Assembly: GCF_907163085.1 (NCBI RefSeq)
Contig: NZ_CAJQTX010000009.1
Coordinates: 186,001 to 250,000, forward strand
Length of the DNA stretch: 64,000 nt
Direction: 5' to 3'
DNA from: Candidatus Accumulibacter sp. ACC003
Lineage (GTDB): Bacteria > Pseudomonadota > Gammaproteobacteria > Burkholderiales > Rhodocyclaceae
In this document: in pieces, positions 1 through 7,985 of the stretch
Layout of the letters: every line of letters begins with the position of its first letter
Numbering within the stretch: position 1 is the first letter of the stretch
Made by a program: the position numbers and the translations under genes
The notes under the pieces: generated by a model
What the model was told of the DNA's origin: nothing
Database searches by the model: none
What the model saw: only the letters and a program-made list of their open reading frames with translations

Positions 1-79
1 GGCAGTCCACACGGACGCTGCGCGATAAAGCCGCGCAGCGCCGGTGACTTCTACGTTGGGCACCATAGGAGAGCTAACG

Positions 80-661
80 GTGAGCCAAGTTTGCAGGAAA
101 TGCGGGTACGAACGCCAGTCATCCGATACTACACCGAAGGCCGAGTGCCCAAAATGCGGGGCCATCTACGCGAAAGTCGATGAACACCTTGAACGACAGA
201 AGGCAGAGGCTGCGAAACGGCAGGAAGCTGAGGAGCAACGTCAGCAGCAGTTGCAGGCCAAACTTGACGAGACAAAGCAACGCGAGCGGCTCCAAAAGCA
301 AGTCATAGTAAAGACCTACAAAGGGAGCCAAGCAAAGGCGATGGAGTTATTTCAAAGTGATGCTGCAAAGATGGCGGCAGAGGGGTACTTTCCCACGTCG
401 CAGAGTTGGGCGCCCGGCGCGTACGGTTGTGGGTCATTCCTGGGAGCCCTTTTGCTTTGCGTGGTTTTGGTAGGCTTCCTGATCTTCATCTACATGCACC
501 TTGTAAAGCCGGATGGCACTCTAACCGTCTCATACCAGCGTTCCGAGGCTGCGGTAGCAAGCAACTCGGTGCCATCTGCCGAGAAGACCTGCCCCAAGTG
601 TGCAGAACAAGTAAAGGCCGCTGCGCAAGTTTGTAGGTTCTGCGGACACAACTTCACGTAG
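80..661 (+). CDS. Zinc-ribbon membrane protein, 193 aa
   Basis: The protein has one Cys pair pattern near the N terminus (C5-x2-C8, C23-x2-C26), a Glu/Gln/Lys-rich coiled-coil stretch, one hydrophobic segment (about residues 120-140), and a second zinc-ribbon pattern at the very C terminus (CPKC and CRFCG). The layout suggests a membrane-anchored protein with zinc ribbons on both sides of the segment. The GTG at 80 is chosen over the GTG at 44 because AGGAG at 67-71 lies 8 nt before it and the Cys motifs begin right after. Function is unknown; no partner gene is evident. Confidence 0.7.
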   Translation: MSQVCRKCGYERQSSDTTPKAECPKCGAIYAKVDEHLERQKAEAAKRQEAEEQRQQQLQAKLDETKQRERLQKQVIVKTYKGSQAKAMELFQSDAAKMAAEGYFPTSQSWAPGAYGCGSFLGALLLCVVLVGFLIFIYMHLVKPDGTLTVSYQRSEAAVASNSVPSAEKTCPKCAEQVKAAAQVCRFCGHNFT

Positions 662-775
662 TGGACTGTGGTTGAATGGCGCCCAACCATTCGCTAGAAT
701 AAAAGAGAGAACAAAAAGGAGAACAAAAAGGGGCCAGGCTCGATTTAACTGGAAGAACCTGCTTTCCTCAACGAC

Positions 776-1507
776 CTACTCCGTCGCCCCCGCATTCAGC
801 TCCCAGGCTTTCCCCTGCACGTCGTTCAGCGGGGACATAAGCGCGACGCCTGCTTCTTCGCTGGGGAAGACTAGCTCGCCTACCGCGAATGGCTGGGCGA
901 GGCGTGCCAAGCCACCGGCTGCGCGCTGCACGCCTACGTCCAGATGACCAAGCACGTGCACGGCTTGCTGTCTCCGCCGGAATCCGAGGCTATCCCCCGG
1001 CTGATGATTTCGCTGGGCCGGCGCTACGTGCAGTACATCAACAAGTCGTACCGTCGCACTGGCACCTTGTCGGACAGCCGCTACAAGTCTTCTCTGGTGC
1101 AGGCCGATTTCTATCTACTCCTTTGTCAGCGCTCTATCAAACTCAATGCCGTGCGCGCAGCGATGGTCGATGACCCGGCGCACTATCGCTGGCGTAGTTA
1201 TCGAACGAACGGACGGGGGCAGAGTGACTCATTGCTGACTCCGCATGCGGTGTATTCCAGTCTGGGCGCAAACGAGGCTGACCGGCTGGTGAACTATCGG
1301 TCCTTGTTCCGCTTGGAACTGGATACCGAGGCAATCAGCGACATCCGCATGGCCTTGGATTAGCGACAGCCGCTCGGGGATGCTCGGTTTATCGACAGCA
1401 GCGAACGGGCCACTGGACAGCGGCGCGAAATTCGCCCGCGGGGTCGGCCGCAGAAGGCAATGCTTGAAGAAACGGGGCCACAGGACCAGAAGTCGCTTGA
1501 TATGTGA
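776..1507 (+). pseudogene. Decayed REP-associated tyrosine transposase (RAYT, Y1 family)
   Basis: Conceptual translation in one frame gives a nearly full-length RAYT/IS200-like Y1 transposase: an RPRIQLPG-like start, the HVHG metal-binding motif (usually HVH near TNHVH), RRYVQYIN, a Y-rich catalytic region and a basic RPRGRP tail. It is dead: no start codon precedes RRPRIQLPG, an in-frame TAG lies at 872-874, and a second TAG at 1361-1363 is followed in the same frame by the expected C-terminal tail to TGA at 1505-1507. Both stops are amber. Adjacent sequence (731-746) resembles the conserved leader often seen before these genes. Confidence 0.8.
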
Positions 1508-1537
1508 GCCTGGTTCCTTTTTTGCTTTTCACGAATT

Positions 1538-1741
1538 GGAGCTTCCCCGCGGTGTCGCGATGCTTCCCGGATGCGTCGGGATGCTTCCCCGGGGCGTCAC
1601 GATGCTTCCCTGATGCGTCGGGACGTGTCCACGAGGCGTCACGATGCTTCCCCGAGGCGTCGTGATGCTTCCACGCGGCGTCACGATGCTTCCACGCGGT
1701 GTCACGATGCATCCCTGATGCGTCGGGATGCCTCCCCGATG
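1538..1741 (+). repeat. 21-bp minisatellite, nine full copies plus one partial
   Basis: Nine consecutive 21-nt units run from 1553 to 1741, preceded by a partial unit at 1538-1552. The core of each unit is GATGCTTCC, preceded by CGTCAC or CGTCGG. Because 21 is a multiple of three, both strands read as open heptad-repeat peptides, but no convincing ribosome-binding site or start supports a gene. Direct units without spacers rule out a CRISPR array. Confidence 0.9.
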
Positions 1742-1863
1742 CCTGCGGCCGCCTCCCTGGCCATCCAGTGGCCGATTCGGCAGGAGAGATTGCCGGCACG
1801 GATCAAGCTGTGCGCATTTTCAGCGGGCCCGGTGGCCGCTGCGCGCACGCGCCACGAAACGTG

Positions 1864-1893
1864 TTGACAATTTTGGCGGCCCGGTCCTATTCT
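1864..1893 (+). promoter_or_regulatory. Sigma-70-type promoter for the 1945 gene
   Basis: TTGACA at 1864-1869 is followed after 18 bp by TATTCT at 1888-1893. It sits about 50 bp before the start codon of the next gene, which has a strong ribosome-binding site. No experimental start is known. Confidence 0.6.
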
Positions 1894-1944
1894 CTTCTCC
1901 GAGGGTAATCCACTCCTCGGCAACTTCATCTTCCGGGAGGAAAA

Positions 1945-2310
1945 ATGGCAAAGAACGAGAATGTTCGTCTGCAGGCAGAAATCCTCCAGGCAGATGAAAG
2001 AACCTTTCTGGCGGTCAAGGCGATTACCGATTACGGCCCGGCCAACCCGGCCTACAGTTTCGCCACCCTGGCCGCCAAGAACGAGGCCCTGCACGCCGCC
2101 CAGGAAGCCGAACTGCGCGCCCAGAACGCCTTCAACGCCGCTCGCGACGCCTGCGTTGCCATCCAGTGGGAGCATCACAATCTCATTCTCGGCGTCAAAG
2201 ACCAGGTCATCGCCCAATTCGGCCCCAGTTCCGACCAGGTCGCCTCGCTGGGCCTGAAGAAAAAATCCGAGCGCAAGTCACCGGCCCGCGCCAGCAAACC
2301 TGCCGCGTAG
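1945..2310 (+). CDS. Small helical protein of unknown function, 121 aa
   Basis: ATG at 1945 follows GGGAGG (1935-1940). The protein is Ala/Glu/Gln-rich and predicted helical (about residues 40-85), with no signal peptide, and ends in a basic Lys/Arg/Pro/Ala tail (about residues 104-121). Similar small proteins with the motif AxNPAY and a GLKKKSE segment are known as conserved hypotheticals in environmental Proteobacteria. It stands alone behind a recognisable promoter, so it is probably monocistronic. The basic tail could bind nucleic acid, but nothing else supports that. Confidence 0.75.
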   Translation: MAKNENVRLQAEILQADERTFLAVKAITDYGPANPAYSFATLAAKNEALHAAQEAELRAQNAFNAARDACVAIQWEHHNLILGVKDQVIAQFGPSSDQVASLGLKKKSERKSPARASKPAA

Positions 2311-2458
2311 ATCGGCGCCTGTGATTTGGCACGCGTTCAGGATGGCCGAACACAGGGGAGGCGGGGAACAGGCGGAAACAGCGGACGCACCACGGATTTC
2401 CGGAGCCAGGATCGCATTAACGACGTCCAAAACTCGGTTCTAAACGGTGATCTGTCCC

Positions 2459-2536
2459 CGAATCTCCGCCGAATCTCCGAACCGTGGTCTGTCCCCGAAT
2501 CTCACCCGAATCTCACGAATCTCACGCCCGAATCTC
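2459..2536 (+). repeat. Cluster of six CGAATCTC direct repeats
   Basis: CGAATCTC occurs at 2459, 2470, 2496, 2507, 2516 and 2529, mixed with two copies of CTGTCCCCGAATCTC. The longer motif is related to the GGTCTGT-type repeats at 3214 and 3927. The stretch 2311-2700 holds no convincing gene and looks like repeat-derived debris. Confidence 0.7.
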
Positions 2537-2736
2537 ACGTCGAAGCCTTGGTCGCCGCGATCAAACGCTGGTCGCCGACGATGGACGGCCCGATCGACGG
2601 CATCCAGCGTTCGACCAGCGCTCGTCGAAGGCCTGGCGCCCGGGTCGGCAAAGGGAGGCGCCACCAGCCTTTCGCTGTCACCGACGGCCGCCAGGCTCTG
2701 TTAGCTAGGGTCACGCACGCGGGCTCAGGTTTCCCC

Positions 2737-2760
2737 CCGTGCCTTGGGCAAAAGTCAAGA
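2737..2760 (+). repeat. Dispersed repeat, copy 1 (GTGCCTTGGGCAAAAGTCAA)
   Basis: This segment is closely similar to 41349-41375 and 56700-56726. All copies lie in intergenic DNA. It looks like the edge motif of a dispersed non-coding element. Confidence 0.55.
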
Positions 2761-2816
2761 GCCCACGCCGCTGGCGTGCACTGGCAGCGATTGATCGTCA
2801 TGAAACGTCGGCAGGC

Positions 2817-2980
2817 TACAATAGCGAGGCGCCCTGGCGAGTTGTCGCGTGTTGCCAATTCCTACGCGCGATCGTCGGCCTGCAGCGAATCTGGCCTCGC
2901 AGCGGCACAGTCACCAGCGAGCTGATCATTACTCCCCCGCGGTGACTGCCTTCTAGCGTTTTCGGCGGGCTTCGCCGCCG
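2817..2980 (+). ncRNA. Possible small RNA or leader RNA ending in a terminator
   Basis: A TACAAT hexamer at 2817-2822 could be a -10 box, although no good -35 box lies at 16-18 bp. Downstream, a perfect 8-bp stem pairs 2908-2915 with 2941-2948 (CAGTCACC/GGTGACTG), and the segment ends at the intrinsic terminator at 2963-2990. Primary sequence does not match 6S RNA or tmRNA as far as can be judged by eye. It could equally be the 5' leader of the 3001 gene. Confidence 0.25.
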
Positions 2981-2990
2981 TTTTTTTTTT
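2963..2990 (+). terminator. Intrinsic terminator abutting the next gene's ribosome-binding site
   Basis: CGGCGG (2963-2968) pairs with CCGCCG (2975-2980) and is followed by ten T residues (2981-2990). The ribosome-binding site GGAG of the next gene starts at 2991. Such a position is unusual and suggests transcription attenuation. Confidence 0.65.
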
Positions 2991-3000
2991 GGAGATTGCC

Positions 3001-3186
3001 ATGTCGTCATGGGGCTGTCCGCATGAAGTGAAGGGACTATGCACCAAGGTGAACGACCTTGTTTGTAACCCCGGCATGAAAGGCTGCGAACTGGCGGGTC
3101 GCTACGTTTTCACCAGCAGCGAGGACAAGAACAAGCGACTGCGGGAAAAACAGGCGCGAGCGGCAAACGAGCCGCCGGCGAAATAG
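3001..3186 (+). CDS. Cys-rich small protein, 61 aa
   Basis: ATG at 3001 follows GGAG (2991-2994). The protein has four cysteines with regular spacing (C6, C14, C22, C29) and the motifs WGCPHEV and NPGMKGC, followed by a charged Lys/Arg/Glu tail. Conserved hypothetical proteins with this pattern are common in Rhodocyclales-type bacteria. The four Cys could hold zinc or an Fe-S cluster; that is inference. The gene begins immediately downstream of an intrinsic terminator. Confidence 0.75.
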   Translation: MSSWGCPHEVKGLCTKVNDLVCNPGMKGCELAGRYVFTSSEDKNKRLREKQARAANEPPAK

Positions 3187-3213
3187 CTCGCAGCCGTCGT
3201 GCGTTTCGACAGG

Positions 3214-3237
3214 AACCCGCGGTCTGTCCCATGATTT
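3214..3237 (+). repeat. 24-bp direct repeat, upstream copy
   Basis: The core CCGCGGTCTGTCCC is followed by ATGATTT. A second copy, differing at three of 24 positions, lies at 3927-3950. The two copies bracket the methyltransferase gene. A degenerate relative is at about 2478-2502. Confidence 0.7.
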
Positions 3238-3300
3238 GCTGGACGCCGCGCCCTGACGACCGATCGCGATGCCAATTCGGTGAGCGGGGAGGAATTACGC

Positions 3301-3927
3301 ATGTTTAAGCGTTCCTGGTTCTGGGATCGCCTGGCAAAGCGCTACGCAGGGATGCCAATTCCCGATCAGGCATCCTATGAGGCCAAGCTGGAAAAGACCC
3401 GGACCTTCCTGCGGCCGGACAGCCGGGTGCTGGAATTCGGGTGCGGCACGGCTTCGACTGCCATCCTGCACGCTCCACATGTGGCGCTAATCCATGCCAT
3501 TGACTATTCGCCGCGGATGCTCGAAATCGCCCGCGCAAAGGCCACTGCCGCCGGGGTCAGCAACCTGAGCTTCGCACAGGCGACGCTGGCCGAGTTGGAC
3601 AGTCCGCCAGATAGTTGGGACGTCATCCTCGGCATGAGCATCCTCCACCTGTTGCCGGATCGGCTGCAGACCCTCGCCCGCGTGCATGAATTGCTCAAAC
3701 CGGGTGGGCTATTCATCTCGAGCACCATCTGCATCGGCGATGCCGCGTGGCAGATGCGGGTGTTGGCGCCGCTGTTGCGCGCACTGCCGCTGTTGCCCAG
3801 CATAGCGTCGCTAAGCCTTGGCCAGTTGAAGGGCGAGCTGGTGCGTGCCGGATTCAAGATCGAGGAGTGCTGGCGTCCGGGCGCCAACAAGGCAGCGTTG
3901 ATCGTGGCGAGAAAGCGGGTGAGATGA
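3301..3927 (+). CDS. Class I SAM-dependent methyltransferase, 208 aa
   Basis: The SAM-binding motif I is VLEFGCGTAS (about residues 41-50), with the acidic post-I region HAIDYSP and motif IV/post-motif residues DVILGMSILHLL, then KPGGLFISST. This is the usual Rossmann methyltransferase layout (Methyltransf_11/25 type). The substrate cannot be read from sequence. The ATG at 3301 is chosen over an upstream GTG at 3280 because GGGGAGG (3286-3292) lies 8 nt before it. It stands alone between two copies of a 24-bp direct repeat. Confidence 0.85.
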   Translation: MFKRSWFWDRLAKRYAGMPIPDQASYEAKLEKTRTFLRPDSRVLEFGCGTASTAILHAPHVALIHAIDYSPRMLEIARAKATAAGVSNLSFAQATLAELDSPPDSWDVILGMSILHLLPDRLQTLARVHELLKPGGLFISSTICIGDAAWQMRVLAPLLRALPLLPSIASLSLGQLKGELVRAGFKIEECWRPGANKAALIVARKRVR

Positions 3928-3950
3928 AACCGCGGTCTGTGCCCTGATTT
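3927..3950 (+). repeat. 24-bp direct repeat, downstream copy
   Basis: The core CCGCGGTCTGTGCC is followed by CTGATTT. It matches the copy at 3214-3237 at 21 of 24 positions and overlaps the last base of the methyltransferase stop codon. Confidence 0.7.
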
Positions 3951-3967
3951 CCACTGTCGATCTCTTT

Positions 3968-4830
3968 GTGAGCAATGCGGGCCTGTTGGAAGTGACCCCG
4001 GTACACCGCAACGCCAAGCTACCAAAGCTCAACCTGGCGCAGCGCCAGATTCCGATTCGCGTCCGCCTCGACGAAGGCCTGCGCCACGACCTCGACGCCG
4101 TACACCAGCTGCGCGTGCCGGCAAGCAAGGGCGCGGTGCCGCTCGACACCGTCGCCGACATCCGCATGGGCAGCGGCCCGGCGCAAATCGACCGCCTCGA
4201 CCGCCAGCGCAACGTCAGCATCGACGTCGAGCTCGGCCGCCGTCGGGCGACGCCGAGCGCATGGCCGAACTGTTCGGCAGCTTTGGCTCGGCGATGCTGA
4301 TCGGCGTGCTCTTCATCTACGTCGTGCTGGTGCGGCTCTTCCACGACTTCCTGCAACTGGCGACGATCCTCGCCGCGCTGCCGCTGTCGGTCGGCGGCGC
4401 CTTCTTCGCCCTGCTGGTCACCGACAACAGCTTCTCGATGCCGTCGGTGATCGGCCTCTTGATGCTGATGGGAATCGTCACCAAGAACTCGATCCTGCTC
4501 GTCGAGTACGCCGTGATGGCCCGCCGCGAGCACGGCATGGCGCGCTACGAAGCGCTGATCGACGCCTGCCACAAACGCGCCAAACCGATCCTGATGACCA
4601 CCATCGCGATGGTCGCCGGGATGACGCCGATCGCACTGGGGCTCGGCGCCGAGCCAAGTTTCCGCTCGCCGATGGCGATCGCGGTGATTGGTGGGCTGCT
4701 GACTTCTACCGTCTTAAGCCTGCTGGTGATTCCGGTGGTGTTTATTTATGTGGATGATTTATTGTTGCTCAAGCGGCTTGCTGGAAGGCTGCATCGGGGA
4801 AATCATGGGGTGGGCACGGCGGGGTCGTGA
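3968..4830 (+). pseudogene. Fragment of an RND multidrug efflux permease
   Basis: From about 4010 the translation matches the porter domain of a HAE1-type RND pump (KLPKLNLAQRQIPIRVRL, GAVPLDTVADI). From 4255 it matches the C-terminal membrane half (GIVTKNSILLVEYAV, MTTIAMVAGMTPIALG). The N-terminal half is missing. At about 4233-4250 an internal deletion joins VELG to SGDAERMAELF in a different frame, removing roughly 30 residues of the usual linker. The C-terminal tail after 4755 is not homologous. This is a dead remnant. Confidence 0.85.
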
Positions 4831-4831
4831 A

Positions 4832-4930
4832 TCGGACGAGGCGATAGCCACCGCCTTCGTGAGTAGCGGCTACAACGTGAGGGACATCGGCAATTACCTC
4901 GGATTACACTATTCTCGCGCCAGCAAAATA
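4832..4930 (+). pseudogene. C-terminal fragment of a RAYT-type transposase
   Basis: The translation SDEAIATAFVSSGYNVRDIG, followed by YLGLHYSRASKI, matches the helix-turn-helix tail found at the C terminus of some REP-associated transposases. Only about 33 residues remain, fused to the end of the RND fragment. Confidence 0.6.
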
Positions 4931-5233
4931 GGGCAGCACGGGGGTCAAGGACGAAAACGCATTACGGAAGCAGGACCGGCGCCAGACCTCCGCGACAGAC
5001 GCGACCGATCGCCCCGACTGGAGCACCCTGGTACTCCGCTACACCGCCAAGGGGAGCCGCCAAGTCCTCCGGTTTTTCAAGCCTTCACCACTGCGCGTGG
5101 CAGGCGCTCTATGAGGCCCAGCTGCAGCCATTATTTGTTGGCATACCCATGAAGCAAGCGCAGACCCTTGACTCCCCAGAGCGTCGTCGGATAGCCTATT
5201 CGTCACTGCGCTCTGGCCCAAGAGAGAATCTTG
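4931..5233. other. Intergenic debris, no gene recognised
   Basis: A short stretch around 5000-5110 reads open on the + strand but has no start signal or recognised homology. Nothing else is evident before the glycosyltransferase. Confidence 0.4.
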
Positions 5234-6391
5234 ATGCGTGATCAATCGATACGGGTTCTGCATGTCGTGCACAGTCTGGCTGTTGGCGGCCTCGAAAATG
5301 GCGTTGTCAATCTTGTCAACGGCTTGCCGCTCTCGCGTTTCGAACAGGCTGTTTGCTGCCTTGACCTCCGCGGCGACATGTCCGCACGCATTGTGCGCGA
5401 GACTTGTATTTGGGACCTCTTTCGGCGCAGACACGACTTGACGGTTCCCGTCAAACTGGCCAGGATCGTGCGGGAATGGCGGCCTCATTTAGTTCATTGC
5501 CGAAATTGGAATACCTGGCTCGACACTGTCATCGCCTGCGCATTGTCCGGTATCGGCCCCTCGCTGGTTTGGAGCTTTCACGGCTTCGCCGACATGGGAA
5601 AATTCCCGCTGCGCAGGAGGTTTGCGTCGCGGATCCTGGCAAGGCGATCCGATCGACTGCTCGCTGTGTGCCGCAATACTGCAGATCAATATGCCGGGTT
5701 GACGGGCATTTCCCCGGCACGTTTCGAAATACTCCACAACGGCGTCGACTGTGATCGATTTCGACCGACCGCCGATCGCCATGCCCTGCGGCGGGAGCTG
5801 CAGCTTCCTGAGCACGAGTTAATTGTCGCCACTGTAGCGAACCTGACCATCATAAAAAACCACGCATCGCTCCTTCGCGCGGCAAGCCGGATATGCAGCG
5901 GCAGCGACCGCCAAGTGCGCTTCCTCTTCTTCGGCGATGGTCCGGAACGGGCGCGCTTGCTGGCGCTAAGCCGAGAACTTGGAATCGCTGAACGGATCAT
6001 CCTCTACGGTACCACCCAGCAGATCGACAAGTACCTTCCCGCCGTAGACCTGTTTGTTCTGCCAAGCAGGAACGAGGGCTTAAGCAACGCGATTCTCGAA
6101 GCTATGGCCTGTGGAGTTCCGGTTGTCGCCACCGAGGTAGGCGGCAATTCCGACCTGGTCAGCGTCGGCAGGACTGGCTACCTTTGCCCGCCGGATGATG
6201 TGAACAGTTTGGCTGGCGCAATGGATTCGCTGCTTTCGGATGAGAGCATGCGCTCGTCGATGGGCTACAATTCCCGACAGGATGCGCTCGCTCGATTCTC
6301 GCTGTCCACGATGCTCGCAAGGTACGGCGATTTTTATGAAAGCTGCATTCCTCGCAAGGCTGCTGCGACACCGACTGCAGGCGGCCATTGA
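5234..6391 (+). CDS. GT4-family glycosyltransferase, PEP-CTERM/EpsH-associated type, 385 aa
   Basis: The protein begins RVLHVVHSLAVGGLENGVVN, the acceptor-domain signature of the sugar transferases associated with PEP-CTERM exopolysaccharide loci (TIGR03088-like). The C-terminal Rossmann half has ILHNGVDCDRF, FGDGPER and the nucleotide-sugar EX7E region PSRNEGLSNAILEAMACG. It probably adds a sugar to an exopolysaccharide or a lipid-linked acceptor at the inner face of the membrane. ATG at 5234 follows AGAGAG; a TTG lies one codon upstream. The radical SAM gene follows 35 bp later, so the two likely form an operon. Base composition is lower in GC than the genes downstream. Confidence 0.85.
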   Translation: MRDQSIRVLHVVHSLAVGGLENGVVNLVNGLPLSRFEQAVCCLDLRGDMSARIVRETCIWDLFRRRHDLTVPVKLARIVREWRPHLVHCRNWNTWLDTVIACALSGIGPSLVWSFHGFADMGKFPLRRRFASRILARRSDRLLAVCRNTADQYAGLTGISPARFEILHNGVDCDRFRPTADRHALRRELQLPEHELIVATVANLTIIKNHASLLRAASRICSGSDRQVRFLFFGDGPERARLLALSRELGIAERIILYGTTQQIDKYLPAVDLFVLPSRNEGLSNAILEAMACGVPVVATEVGGNSDLVSVGRTGYLCPPDDVNSLAGAMDSLLSDESMRSSMGYNSRQDALARFSLSTMLARYGDFYESCIPRKAAATPTAGGH

Positions 6392-6426
6392 CCTACCGGG
6401 CAGACAGACACGACAGGAGAAAGAAA

Positions 6427-7596
6427 ATGACCATGCGATCAGCTTCATTGAATTTCTACTTCAAACATATCAAGCCACATGCCAAATCACCCGCCGTCTC
6501 GTCAACTATCGGGCTCTTGAAGTGGGTCGACCGAGAGTGCTTGTCGTTGAAGTATTCACTCGCCCAGTCGTTTCCAGCGCTCGTAGCGCCGGCGCTTTCG
6601 AACGTCAACATAGCCTTGATATCGAACTGCAGCCTCCGCTGCAAGGCATGCCTCTACGGGAGGTCGTTCTTGCCCGGCCACCGCATCAACGTCGAAACGG
6701 TCATGGCGACGCTAGATGACTTGGCTGAGTTGCGTATTCCGAAGGTGCACCTCTATGGTGGTGAGCCGCTACTGTATCCGGAGATCACGCGCTTGATTTC
6801 GTATGCTCGAGACCGAGGTATATTTCCAAGCCTGGGAACCAACGCGATCTTGCTGGACGACGATGCTGCTGACGAGCTGTATCGAAGCGGATTAAGGGCA
6901 ATTAACGTAGGAGTGTACGGGGTAGGCAGCGACTACGACGACTATGTCGGTAAAGCAGGCAGTTTTGCGAAGCTGGAGCGCAACCTCACCTCCCTCCGAA
7001 GCCGCTACCCGGACGTGTCCCTGACATTTGCTTGGCTGATAATGAAGCCGACCTGTAGTCTGGATGCGGTCGCCAAAATTTGGGATTTCAGCAAAAAACT
7101 CGACGTGTCCTTCGGTCCAATACTCATCCAGTATGACTTTCCGTACTTTTCTGAGGGTGATCACGGCGAACTCCAACTTCTCGAAGAGGACAGGAGCACG
7201 CTCGAGGCGATGTCCCGCCGACTCATTCAACTGAAAAATCTTGAACCTGAACGAATATCCATATCGTTGGAGGGTCTGGCGGCGATTCCGGACTGGATTA
7301 TCAAGAAGGGCGCCAACGACATTCCCTGCTACATGGAAGATAACGTCTGGATTCTCCCCAATGGCGACGTGCATGTCTGCCCGAAACATCCGGCCATCGG
7401 CAACATCAACCAGACCCGCTTCAAGTCCGTGGTGCATACCAAAGCACATGAGCGAGAGGTTCGTGACTGCCTGGCCTTGAACTGTCCAAATTGCCACGTT
7501 CGCTACGACACGCGGACGACTCTCCACTCACGCAGCAGACGTCACTACGCAGAGTTGGCACGCTCGCTGGACGTGCCAGAATTAAAGAAGAATTAG
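6427..7596 (+). CDS. Radical SAM protein with C-terminal Cys cluster, 389 aa
   Basis: The radical SAM cluster motif CSLRCKAC (Cx3Cx2C) lies at about residues 66-73, followed by the GGEPLLYPE motif typical of this superfamily. A SPASM-like C-terminal region has CYMEDNVWILPNGDVHVCPK and CLALNCPNCH, suggesting an auxiliary Fe-S cluster. ATG at 6427 follows AGGAGA (6415-6420). The substrate is unknown; relatives act on peptides or on glycan precursors. It directly follows the glycosyltransferase and shares its lower GC (one 60-base line at 6781 has 31 G or C). Confidence 0.85.
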   Translation: MTMRSASLNFYFKHIKPHAKSPAVSSTIGLLKWVDRECLSLKYSLAQSFPALVAPALSNVNIALISNCSLRCKACLYGRSFLPGHRINVETVMATLDDLAELRIPKVHLYGGEPLLYPEITRLISYARDRGIFPSLGTNAILLDDDAADELYRSGLRAINVGVYGVGSDYDDYVGKAGSFAKLERNLTSLRSRYPDVSLTFAWLIMKPTCSLDAVAKIWDFSKKLDVSFGPILIQYDFPYFSEGDHGELQLLEEDRSTLEAMSRRLIQLKNLEPERISISLEGLAAIPDWIIKKGANDIPCYMEDNVWILPNGDVHVCPKHPAIGNINQTRFKSVVHTKAHEREVRDCLALNCPNCHVRYDTRTTLHSRSRRHYAELARSLDVPELKKN

Positions 7597-7705
7597 AATC
7601 AAAAGGACCAGGCCAAAAAAGGCGATTACAACAATGCCATCAAGGTGGCCAACTAAATGGCGTTGGCGCAGTGTAAGGCCAGAGACTGGCGAGGCGACGT
7701 CGAAG

Positions 7706-7947
7706 CAACGGTATTGGGTGACGAACTGGTCGGAGTACGACCGTTCGCTGGTCAGCCGGGGCACCCTGACGATCTGGCTGGACGACGCCAGCATCAATGA
7801 CAACTGGACACCGGCGCCGCCGGTCGGTCGGTCGGTCGAGGCAAGCCTGGGCTGTACTCGGAGACGCCCATTCAGACCTGTCTGACGACCAGGGCCCTGT
7901 TCCAGTCCGTCGAGATCACCAACGAGTGGCGAATCGCGGAGTCGTGA
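7706..7947 (+). pseudogene. N-terminal fragment of an IS5-family transposase
   Basis: The motif RYWVTNWSEYDRSLVSRG, then LTIWLDD, is the start of IS5-type transposases. The match continues as GRGKPGLYSE with a block like IQTCLTTRALFQ in another frame. The shift falls exactly at a tract of four CGGT units (7821-7836); removing two units (8 bp) restores the reading frame. The fragment ends at TGA 7945-7947. Only about the first 80 residues of the transposase remain. Confidence 0.75.
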
Positions 7948-7985
7948 TCAATTGGCGCTGTACGACCATGCACCGGGAGATTTCA

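Noticed and set aside
1538-1741. CRISPR array
   Set aside because: Units are contiguous 21-mers with no unique spacers and no cas genes nearby.
1389-1799. Long minus-strand open frame of heptad repeats over the minisatellite
   Set aside because: No ribosome-binding site, low-complexity translation, and openness is explained by the 21-bp repeat.
2326-2925. 199-residue open frame on the + strand
   Set aside because: Low-complexity translation made of repeat debris, no start signal.
2817-2980. 6S RNA or tmRNA
   Set aside because: The segment has a terminator and stems but no recognisable conserved core of either RNA.
4931-5152. Continuation of an open frame after the RAYT fragment
   Set aside because: No homology beyond the short helix-turn-helix tail and no start signal.
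7600-7690. Possible remnant of a small SoxK-like protein (GDYNNAIKVAN)
   Set aside because: Only about 15 residues before a stop; too short to support.
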